From: Chitinophaga pinensis
GTDB taxonomy: Bacteria; Bacteroidota; Bacteroidia; Flavobacteriales_D; Crocinitomicaceae
Assembly: GCA_945868555.1 (NCBI GenBank)
Contig: CAMBMC010000095.1
Coordinates: 1 to 8,353, forward strand
Reading direction: 5' to 3'
Length of the DNA stretch: 8,353 nucleotides
How positions within the stretch are numbered: position 1 is the stretch's first letter; every line of letters starts with the position of its first letter. The notes below the pieces were generated by a model. It had not been told where the DNA came from, did no database searches, and worked only from the letters and a program-made list of their open reading frames with translations. Positions 1 to 5,794 of this stretch are shown here, in pieces. The translations under genes were made by a program, and so were the position numbers.

Positions 1-767
1 TACGCCAAACGCGTTGCTTCACCGGCAAATACTTGCTGTCCAATAAGTCCATCATCGATCAGATTGAAAGAAAACTTAAGCATTTTAATGGCTGTTGGAC
101 TTTTTGTAAGAATTTCTTGAGCCCATTCGTAAGCGGTTTGTTCCAATTCATCGTGGGGAACGGCAGCGTTGACCATCCCCATCTCAAAGGCTTCTTGTGC
201 CGAGTAATTTCGGCCTAAAAAGAAAATTTCTCGTGCGCGTTTTTGTCCTACTTGACGGGCTAAATATGCGGAACCAAAGCCACCGTCAAAGCTTGCCACA
301 TCAGCATCTGTCTGTTTAAAGATAGCGTGTTCTTTACTGGCAATAGTCATATCACACACCACGTGCAAACTATGTCCGCCGCCCACAGCCCAACCTGGCA
401 CAACAGCGATTACCACCTTGTTCATGAAACGAATTTGGCGCTGAACATCAAGGATATTGAATCGATTGACGCCATCCTCACCTTTGTATCCTGTCGTTGA
501 GCGCACACGTTGATCTCCGCCCGAGCAAAATGCCCATACCCCATCTTTTGGTGCGGGACCTTCAGCTGAAATCAGCACAACACCAATTTCTTGGTCTTCA
601 TGAGCAATGATGAGCGCCTCTTGTAATTCTGAAACCGTTTTTGGGCGAAATGCATTTCTACATTCTGGTCGATTAAATGCGATTCTCGCTACACCATCCG
701 CTTTGCGAAAGGTAATGTCCTCATATTCTTTGATTGTTTCCCAATTCGGATGTGCCATCTCATTCAT
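1..767 (-). CDS. menB: 1,4-dihydroxy-2-naphthoyl-CoA synthase MenB (3' end cut off)
   Basis: This crotonase-family enzyme closes the second ring in menaquinone synthesis, converting o-succinylbenzoyl-CoA to 1,4-dihydroxy-2-naphthoyl-CoA in the cytoplasm. I translated 255 codons without a stop. Landmarks are NRPECRNAFRP near residues 31-41, the oxyanion-hole stretch CSGGDQ, GWAVGGGH, and QTDADVASFDGG, with the expected catalytic Asp at about residue 161. Residue 154 is Asp where E. coli MenB has the bicarbonate-binding Gly156; this is the type II pattern, as in Mycobacterium tuberculosis, which needs no bicarbonate. Family members are about 270-290 residues, so roughly 20 C-terminal residues lie beyond the left edge. 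Two in-frame ATGs compete, at 767 (MNEMAHPNWE) and 758 (MAHPNWE). I chose 767 for the A-rich bases before it, but 758 is nearly as likely. The gene lies 48 bases downstream of the TonB-like gene on the same strand. Identification is very secure. Confidence 0.97.
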   Translation of the reverse strand, partial: MNEMAHPNWETIKEYEDITFRKADGVARIAFNRPECRNAFRPKTVSELQEALIIAHEDQEIGVVLISAEGPAPKDGVWAFCSGGDQRVRSTTGYKGEDGVNRFNILDVQRQIRFMNKVVIAVVPGWAVGGGHSLHVVCDMTIASKEHAIFKQTDADVASFDGGFGSAYLARQVGQKRAREIFFLGRNYSAQEAFEMGMVNAAVPHDELEQTAYEWAQEILTKSPTAIKMLKFSFNLIDDGLIGQQVFAGEATRLA

Positions 768-773
768 TTTTGA

Positions 774-781
774 CAAAAGTA
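774..781 (-). promoter_or_regulatory. Candidate -7 promoter element for menB
   Basis: Read on the minus strand this is TACTTTTG, an exact match to the Bacteroidota -7 element TAnnTTTG. It ends 6 bases before the ATG at 767 and 15 before the ATG at 758. Transcription from it would start almost on the upstream ATG, which mildly favours 758 as the true start if the promoter is real. I found no good TTTG-like -33 element at the usual distance, so this is a half-match only. Confidence 0.35.
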
Positions 782-815
782 CTGAATGATTCGTTAAGAC
801 GGTGGCTTTCTGTGA

Positions 816-1583
816 TTACTGACCTACGAAGGTGTAGCGTATGTATCCACTTTGTGATGTGCCAGCAGAACTGGCGAAATTGAATCGGGACTTGCGCGCA
901 TACTCCGTCGCATAGCGCACCAAACAAGCGTCTGACGAACTTTTTGCGGCATCTACGCGGGCTTCAATCACATCGCCATTTTGGTTTACTTTAATGTATA
1001 TCAAGACAGATCCTGACGATTCGCACAAGTAACTTGGCTTTCGGATCCACCATTCGTTGTTTTGGTGAGGATTTCGTCCATCCAATTGCCATTCTGCAGC
1101 AACTGATCCTTTTACCGCAACATCGCCGCTGCTTGAAGATGTATTTTGATTATTGCCTCTCGCCGCATTCGCACGGTCTTTCTTACGTTGGTCGATTTCT
1201 TGTTGAATCTTCTGTCGGTCTTTAGCGCCACCGGCTTCTTCAAACATTTTTCGTTCTTCCTCACGAATTGATTTCTCAATATCTCCAGCAGATTTGTTCG
1301 CGTACCATTTATCATCGGATTGGCGTCGCTTGTCATTTACATCACGAGCAACATTCGACATTTCACCTGAATAATCACTCGGAATCAAGATGTTATCTTT
1401 ATTTAGCTCAACCTCTTCTTTTGGTATATCAATGTAAGATCCATCGGTGAATGGCTCGATGGCTTCAAATTTTGTATACGACTCCATCTCAAGGTACATG
1501 AATAGTCCAACATACGCAGCAACTGTTGCGATGAGACCGTATTTGAAACGATCCAGGAGATCAAAGAATCTATTCATTACCAT
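816..1583 (-). CDS. TonB-like C-terminal domain protein, single membrane anchor
   Basis: This is a 255-residue inner-membrane protein with the layout of Bacteroidota energy transducers. It has a short basic/acidic cytoplasmic start, one membrane segment at about residues 15-31, a periplasmic stretch with a charged, probably helical region at about 100-140, a Ser/Asn-rich linker at 144-153, and a TonB-like C-terminal domain at about 160-255. That domain shows the family pattern of GSVLIYIKVNQNGDV, a helix, KSRFNF and a final strand IRYTFVGQ. Cys187 and Cys220 fall inside it and may form a periplasmic disulfide. There is no Pro-rich spanning region as in E. coli TonB, and no exbB or exbD nearby. 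A second in-frame ATG at 1577 (MNRFFDLL) is an equally good start. Either start overlaps the end of the WG-repeat gene, by 14 or 8 bases, so translation is probably coupled. The partner receptor is unknown, and a structural rather than energising role is possible. Confidence 0.85.
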   Translation of the reverse strand: MVMNRFFDLLDRFKYGLIATVAAYVGLFMYLEMESYTKFEAIEPFTDGSYIDIPKEEVELNKDNILIPSDYSGEMSNVARDVNDKRRQSDDKWYANKSAGDIEKSIREEERKMFEEAGGAKDRQKIQQEIDQRKKDRANAARGNNQNTSSSSGDVAVKGSVAAEWQLDGRNPHQNNEWWIRKPSYLCESSGSVLIYIKVNQNGDVIEARVDAAKSSSDACLVRYATEYARKSRFNFASSAGTSQSGYIRYTFVGQ

Positions 1584-3690
1584 GGGCTGGTGTCAATATG
1601 CGTTTTTCCGAAATTAAGAAATAATGTACATCGTTGTCGTTCATGAGAATAAAAAATTCATCAATCCTTTGAGTTATTCGGCGGTATCTCACAGGAACAA
1701 CTTCCTTTCCCTGATTTGAATAGATCCCAAATAAATCCCCATCGGAAACCAGCAACAAGTCATTCGTTAAACGCGAAACTTCACTGTAATTAACAGGCAA
1801 TAGAAAAACTCCTTTGGAATCAATCACCCCTTGCTTACCGGCGATTTCAACAATGGCAATCCCACTTTGAAAACTTTCGGCATAATCGTATGCAGGATTG
1901 ATCAATACTTTTCCCGTTAAATCCTTAAAGCCCCAAAGAGATCCCTTCGAAAAAGCTGTCAAGGATTTGATCATTCCAATTTGTGTTTGATTAAAACCCA
2001 GAACTGTTTTTCCTTGTTCATTTATAGCACCAAATTTACCGCCCTTCATGACAAGCGCATAACTTGACCGGAAAGTTCCACGTTTCGAACAGTTCGGAAA
2101 ATACTGGTAATTCATTTCTATCACTACCTTTCCAGTCCCATCTATATACCCGACCTTGTCTTCTAGAGCTACCAAAGATCGATTGGATGACAATTCTCCG
2201 ATGATCTCGTAAATGGCTGGAACAGCAACTGAGCAGTTCTTTCGCATCAATCCGAAAAGCTGATTTTCCTCAAAAATGAGCAGTGAATCGTTGAAAAAAG
2301 ATATGTTTGACTTGCATGGTTTAATGATATAATTTCCTTGTTCATCTATAAATGCCTGTTTTCCATCTATATCAACCTTTGCCATTCCTTTTGAAAATGT
2401 GAAGGCATCTGAATATTGGAATGGGATTTTTAGCGCGCCTTCTTTGTCAATATAGCCGTATAGTGAATCCTTAGCCACCAAAAACAATCCGCTAGAAAGC
2501 CCTTGAATGTCTGAATATATTGGTTTCAAGATGTAATTTCCGATGCGATCAATGACACCATACAAGCCATTCTCTTGCACAATTGCTCGTCCACCTTCAA
2601 AATCACTGGCCGATTCAAAGCGAAATGGAATCACAACACTTCCCAGTTTGTCCACATATCCATAACGTTCTTCATTCACGGCAGTGGCCAAGCCTTCATA
2701 GAAGAATCCCAACTGATTAAACTTGGTGGCTATCTTCTCGACACCCATTCGGTCCATAAATCCATAAAGACCGTTTTGTTTGAATGGGAAAAGACTCGTA
2801 TTCAACAACTCCTGTTCAAGTTCCAGGGTATTTAAAAATGGATAGTCAGGGAAATCTGTTTTGAATTGAACCAATCTTTGCGCCGTGAAGTCGATCATAT
2901 ACAATTGATAGATTTTCTTCCATGCGTCAGTGATATTCTGATTACCCGCATTGTTTTCAACAAAATATACAAATTCATCAAGTGTTTTTGATCGAGTACT
3001 CAATGAATAAACGCTATCCTGAGCGATTGGAGCGTAGGGATTGTCGGGGCAACAGGCCAAAAATGCCAAATAAGAATCAAGCGATTGTGAGGCTGTTATC
3101 TCCTGATACTTCGCTAGATAATAGTCCTCCAATGCTAAGCCAGAAAAAACGCTCCCCGTATAATTGTCCAGATATCCTTCGAATGCAACCGAACTACCAA
3201 TAGATTTAGCATCTTGATACGCGAGAGAATCACGACGATATCTAGCTAACTCCATTTCATTCGCCCAGGAATGGTCATCCATAAATTTCTGATAGGCCAA
3301 TGCAGTATTTTCTTTTTCGGCGCGTTTAAAAAATTCAGTCGCTACAGATTTTCTTAGTTCTAGAACTGAAGAAGCAGAAAATCCATAAACACTCAACTTT
3401 TCAAGCTGCTTTTCATTTACATTTCCAAGTGAGGCATGAGATCGAAGAATAAAATAATAGGCACTGTCAATGCTGTGAAATGGATTGTCTTTTCTTAAAT
3501 AAATGCTTGCTAGTCCAAAGGATGCTGGTGATTCTATTCTTTTTAAAGATTTCTCGAAGTTTTTTTTCGCTTTAAAATAGTCGTAGATTTCTAGCGCTTC
3601 GAATCCTTTTTCAATGCGCGATGCCGATGCTTTGTGCTGAAAACAAAAGCATAGGAGGAGCGTTAATAAATGTAAGTGAATGAGTTTCAC
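1570..3690 (-). CDS. Secreted WG-repeat protein with helical N-terminal region
   Basis: This 706-residue protein is probably exported. Residues 1-24 form a signal peptide (hydrophobic LLTLLLCFCF, then SAS before the likely cleavage site). Residues 25-300 look alpha-helical and loosely TPR-like (for example AKKNFEKSLKRIESPASFGLASIY). From about residue 300 to the end lie WG repeats with the core [LK]-aromatic-G-[YF]-[IV]-D-x-x-G, starting near 308, 342, 376, 410, 444, 478, 512, 552, 585, 619 and 653, plus a decayed twelfth near 688. Spacing is 34 residues nearly throughout. WG repeats (WG_beta_rep family) are thought to form beta structures, but no precise function is known. The start codon is GTG: an in-frame TGA lies two codons upstream and no other start precedes the signal peptide. 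The gene heads a unit with the overlapping TonB-like gene. Its upstream neighbour rpmE2 is separated by a terminator. Confidence 0.9.
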   Translation of the reverse strand: MKLIHLHLLTLLLCFCFQHKASASRIEKGFEALEIYDYFKAKKNFEKSLKRIESPASFGLASIYLRKDNPFHSIDSAYYFILRSHASLGNVNEKQLEKLSVYGFSASSVLELRKSVATEFFKRAEKENTALAYQKFMDDHSWANEMELARYRRDSLAYQDAKSIGSSVAFEGYLDNYTGSVFSGLALEDYYLAKYQEITASQSLDSYLAFLACCPDNPYAPIAQDSVYSLSTRSKTLDEFVYFVENNAGNQNITDAWKKIYQLYMIDFTAQRLVQFKTDFPDYPFLNTLELEQELLNTSLFPFKQNGLYGFMDRMGVEKIATKFNQLGFFYEGLATAVNEERYGYVDKLGSVVIPFRFESASDFEGGRAIVQENGLYGVIDRIGNYILKPIYSDIQGLSSGLFLVAKDSLYGYIDKEGALKIPFQYSDAFTFSKGMAKVDIDGKQAFIDEQGNYIIKPCKSNISFFNDSLLIFEENQLFGLMRKNCSVAVPAIYEIIGELSSNRSLVALEDKVGYIDGTGKVVIEMNYQYFPNCSKRGTFRSSYALVMKGGKFGAINEQGKTVLGFNQTQIGMIKSLTAFSKGSLWGFKDLTGKVLINPAYDYAESFQSGIAIVEIAGKQGVIDSKGVFLLPVNYSEVSRLTNDLLLVSDGDLFGIYSNQGKEVVPVRYRRITQRIDEFFILMNDNDVHYFLISEKRILTPAHGNE

Positions 3691-3694
3691 GAAT

Positions 3695-3702
3695 CAAAGA
3701 TA
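3695..3702 (-). promoter_or_regulatory. Candidate -7 promoter element for the WG-repeat gene
   Basis: On the minus strand this reads TATCTTTG, an exact TAnnTTTG match, ending only 4 bases before the GTG start at 3690. The space between the rpmE2 terminator and this gene is about 50 bases, so a promoter must lie here if the gene is independent of rpmE2. A TTG occurs 25 bases upstream of the element, longer than the usual spacing. If used, the transcript would be leaderless or nearly so. Confidence 0.4.
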
Positions 3703-3738
3703 GTGATAAGGTCGGTAAATTTAAGGTCAATAATTTTC

Positions 3739-3770
3739 AAAAAAAAAGCCCCTTGACAAATCAAGAGGCT
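3739..3770 (-). terminator. Intrinsic terminator of rpmE2
   Basis: On the minus strand, AGCCTCTTGA and TCAAGGGGCT form a 10-base-pair stem around a TTTG loop, followed by a run of nine T. The one imperfect pair is a G-U wobble in minus-strand RNA but would be a C-A mismatch in plus-strand RNA. This fits selection for leftward termination. It lies 20 bases past the rpmE2 stop and isolates it from the WG-repeat gene. Confidence 0.9.
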
Positions 3771-3789
3771 TTAAATATGGTGAATGGAA

Positions 3790-4044
3790 TCACTTCATGT
3801 GACGACCATAACGGTTTTTGAATTTATCGATACGACCCGCAGTATCCACGAACTGAACAATTCCAGTGAAGAATGGGTGCGATTTGTGAGAGATATCCAA
3901 CTTAACTAGTGGGTACTCATTGCCATCTTCCCATGAAATTGTTTCACTTGAAGTAGCACAAGAAGGACAAATAAACGCATATTCGTTTGTCATGTCTTTA
4001 AAAACAACCAATCTGTAATTGTCTGGGTGAATATCTTTTCTCAT
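3790..4044 (-). CDS. rpmE2: 50S ribosomal protein L31 type B
   Basis: This 84-residue protein of the large ribosomal subunit bridges towards the small subunit at the central protuberance. The family is clear from the start RKDIHPDNYRLVVFKDM and the segments YPLVKLDISHKSHPFFTG and VDTAGRIDKFKNRYGRH. Length is normal for type B. The four-cysteine zinc site of type A L31 is absent. However, residues 26-29 read CPSC, a lone CxxC pair that is not part of the usual type B pattern as I recall it. The start codon at 4044 follows an A-rich leader (AATAAAGAA) without a Shine-Dalgarno site, normal for Bacteroidota. The gene is monocistronic, with a promoter candidate upstream and a terminator downstream, and is divergent from the beta-helix lipoprotein gene. 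Confidence 0.97.
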   Translation of the reverse strand: MRKDIHPDNYRLVVFKDMTNEYAFICPSCATSSETISWEDGNEYPLVKLDISHKSHPFFTGIVQFVDTAGRIDKFKNRYGRHMK

Positions 4045-4082
4045 TTTCTTTATTTTTTGATTCTAGTCCCGATTAGGGAATG

Positions 4083-4090
4083 CAAATTTA
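4083..4090 (-). promoter_or_regulatory. Candidate -7 promoter element for rpmE2
   Basis: On the minus strand this is TAAATTTG, an exact TAnnTTTG match. A TTTG occurs 24 bases further upstream, a little beyond the usual spacing of a -33 element. Transcription would start near 4075, giving a leader of about 30 bases. That leader would begin with a small hairpin, TCCC/GGGA at 4067-4079. Confidence 0.5.
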
Positions 4091-4149
4091 CACAAACTTT
4101 TGAAAAATCATACGCAAACACAAATAAAATAATTCAGCATACTTTTCGT

Positions 4150-4157
4150 TACTTTTG
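4150..4157 (+). promoter_or_regulatory. Candidate -7 promoter element for the beta-helix lipoprotein gene
   Basis: TACTTTTG matches TAnnTTTG exactly and ends 13 bases before the ATG at 4171. A near copy, TACTTTTC, sits at 4139-4146. No clear -33 element is seen. The position supports the start at 4171 rather than an upstream one, and predicts a leader of under 12 bases. Confidence 0.4.
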
Positions 4158-4170
4158 TTTCGAAATCAGA

Positions 4171-5568
4171 ATGAAAAAAGGACTCTTACCCCTCTTATTA
4201 TTTTTTGCGCTGCTTGTGCTGTCTACGACAATGCAAAGTTGCAACAAATCTGTCCTACTTTCCAAAAAGAATTTGTCATTTTCTGTGGATACACTTGTGT
4301 TTGACACGGTCTTTACAACAATTGGATCTACAACACAACAATTTAAAATCTACAACAACGACAAGCGCACCATTCATATTGACGAAATTGAATTGATGGG
4401 AGGAATAAGTTCTCCCTTTCGCATGAACATTGATGGTGTTCAAGGAATCACAGTGACAGACATAGACATTGAGAGTCAAGATAGTCTTTTTGCTTTTGTT
4501 GAAGTGACGCTTGGTGTGAATGGTCAAAACCTTCCTTTAATTCTTGAAGATTCCATACGCTTTCGCACCAATGGTGTGGATCAATATGTAAAACTCGCAG
4601 TTTGGGGACAGGATGCTTACTTTCACTACAAAGATCTCAATGAAGGCACTTGGCCCAATGACAAGCCGCATGTCATTTATGGCTATGCAGCTATTGACTC
4701 CGCAAAAACATTGAACATTCAAGCTGGAACAGACATTTACTTGCACAAAAATGCCATCTTGTATGTGTACAAAAGCACCTTGAATATCAACGGCAATTTG
4801 GGCAATGAAGTCACTCTGCAAGGAGACCGCTTGGAAGCACAGTACGATGATGTCTCCGGTCAATATTATGGCATTTACTTCCAGGAAGCAAGGCCCTCTA
4901 CCATTGACTACGCCATCATTAAAAACGGAACTTCTGGGGTTCACCTGTTTTCTGAAGATCCAGGAAATTCAGCTTACACATTAACCATGACCAACACAAC
5001 CATCACCAATTGTGCGCGTTACGGAACATTCATCTATTCAGGAGCCAAGGTAAAAGCAGAAAATTGTTTGATTGCGAAGAATGGAAACCATGCCCTACTT
5101 GTTTTGGAAGGTGGCGACTTTTTCTTCAACTTCTGCCATTTGTTGGGCTATGGAAATGGCGACGCCTCTACCCCTGCAGTTGGAATTAGCAACTATTACA
5201 ACGATTACACAAATGGCGTAACCAACATTGGTTCCATCAATGAGGGACGCATTATCAACAGTGTCATCTGGGGAAATCTATCCAGCGAAATTATCTTTGA
5301 CACCATTCCTGATGCGGCAGTGACCTTAAGTTTTGATATTCGAAATTGTGTCATCAAGCGCGAAGCTCCCGGAACGGAAAACTACTACACTGGCATTCAA
5401 TGGAATTTAAATCCATTATTTACTGACATTGATTTGAATGATTTCACATTCCCCATCAACTCACCGCTCAACAATCAAGGTAACGCTGCTTTTTGGATTC
5501 CAACAGATCTACTGGGTATTTCTAGGAGTTCGAGTACACCGGATTTGGGTGCGTATGAACTTCCGTGA
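4171..5568 (+). CDS. Lipoprotein with right-handed parallel beta-helix
   Basis: This is a 465-residue predicted lipoprotein. Residues 1-23 are a lipoprotein signal peptide (MKKGLLPLLLFFALLVLS), with Cys24 as the lipidation site in MQSC, a loose lipobox tolerated in Bacteroidota. Residues 30 to about 150 look like an Ig-like domain of the ASPM/HYDIN or DUF1573 sort (FDTVFTTIGSTTQQFKIYN). From about 180 come beta-helix coils (LNIQAGTDIYLHKNAILYV, then NGTSGVHLF and ITNCARYGTFIYSGAKVKAENC). The tail GISRSSSTPDLGAYE resembles the closing motif of choice-of-anchor Q type proteins. The reading frame stays open back to 4027, but that extension would overlap rpmE2 antisense and hide the signal peptide, so 4171 is the start. 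No enzyme active site is recognised; surface glycan binding or cleavage is only a guess. It is transcribed alone, divergent from rpmE2. Confidence 0.88.
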   Translation: MKKGLLPLLLFFALLVLSTTMQSCNKSVLLSKKNLSFSVDTLVFDTVFTTIGSTTQQFKIYNNDKRTIHIDEIELMGGISSPFRMNIDGVQGITVTDIDIESQDSLFAFVEVTLGVNGQNLPLILEDSIRFRTNGVDQYVKLAVWGQDAYFHYKDLNEGTWPNDKPHVIYGYAAIDSAKTLNIQAGTDIYLHKNAILYVYKSTLNINGNLGNEVTLQGDRLEAQYDDVSGQYYGIYFQEARPSTIDYAIIKNGTSGVHLFSEDPGNSAYTLTMTNTTITNCARYGTFIYSGAKVKAENCLIAKNGNHALLVLEGGDFFFNFCHLLGYGNGDASTPAVGISNYYNDYTNGVTNIGSINEGRIINSVIWGNLSSEIIFDTIPDAAVTLSFDIRNCVIKREAPGTENYYTGIQWNLNPLFTDIDLNDFTFPINSPLNNQGNAAFWIPTDLLGISRSSSTPDLGAYELP

Positions 5569-5571
5569 AAG

Positions 5572-5643
5572 GGACAAAAGACTTGAGGACAAAAGACAAA
5601 GGACTTTACAAGTCAAGATGTTAGGACTTTAAGAACTTAAGAC
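5572..5643 (+). repeat. Tandem cluster of degenerate GGAC-starting units
   Basis: Starting 3 bases after the lipoprotein stop codon, four units each begin with GGAC: 5572-5586, 5587-5600, 5601-5623 and 5624-5643. The first two share the exact 11-mer GGACAAAAGAC. The last two share GGACTTTA and contain small hairpins, GACTT/AAGTC at 5602-5614 and TTAAG/CTTAA at 5629-5640. No gene is evident. This looks like a small intergenic repeat rather than coding sequence. Confidence 0.75.
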
Positions 5644-5693
5644 GAAGATCATTTCTTTATTGATAGATTAATTTTCAACCCGTGAATGAGACA

Positions 5694-5745
5694 GAGTCTT
5701 TTGTCCATTGTCTTTCAGTACGCCATTGCGGACGAGTCTTTTGTC
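5694..5745 (-). repeat. Inverted copies of the GGAC repeat core
   Basis: GAGTCTTTTGTC occurs twice, at 5694-5705 and 5734-5745, 40 bases apart. It is the reverse complement of the core of the GGAC units at 5572 and 5587. AGTCTTTTGTCC at 5695-5706 is a perfect 12-base complement of 5572-5583, so the whole 135-base spacer could fold into a long stem-loop. The second copy abuts the A/T run of the mdh terminator. Confidence 0.75.
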
Positions 5746-5775
5746 AAAAAAAAGCCCAACTTTCGAAGGGCTTTT
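5746..5775 (-). terminator. Intrinsic terminator of mdh, possibly bidirectional
   Basis: On the minus strand, AAAAGCCC and GGGCTTTT form an 8-base-pair stem around a 10-base loop (TTCGAAAGTT), with eight T from the arm onwards. It starts 19 bases after the mdh stop. On the plus strand the stem ends in only four T, so termination of the lipoprotein transcript is possible but weaker. Confidence 0.88.
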
Positions 5776-5794
5776 CAGATAATGTTTGAATCGC

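Noticed and set aside
3753..3776. TTGACA followed by TTTAAAT, resembling an E. coli-type promoter on the plus strand
   Set aside because: The TTGACA is part of the rpmE2 terminator stem, the spacing is too short, no plus-strand gene follows, and Bacteroidota use a different consensus.
4027..4170. Upstream extension of the lipoprotein reading frame by 48 codons
   Set aside because: It would overlap the start of rpmE2 antisense, bury the lipoprotein signal peptide, and lie upstream of the best -7 element.
4537..4944. 135-codon open frame on the minus strand
   Set aside because: It lies wholly inside the beta-helix gene, whose translation shows clear domains. The antisense product has no recognisable pattern.
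5438..5632. Short plus-strand open frame running into the GGAC repeats
   Set aside because: Most of it overlaps the lipoprotein gene in another frame. The tail only translates the repeat and shows no start context.
5572..5745. CRISPR array
   Set aside because: Repeats are only about 11-12 bases, spacing is irregular, copies occur in both orientations, and no cas genes are nearby.
5572..5745. Insertion sequence remnant with terminal inverted repeats
   Set aside because: No transposase fragment lies between the arms, no target-site duplication is visible, and the arms are part of tandem units.
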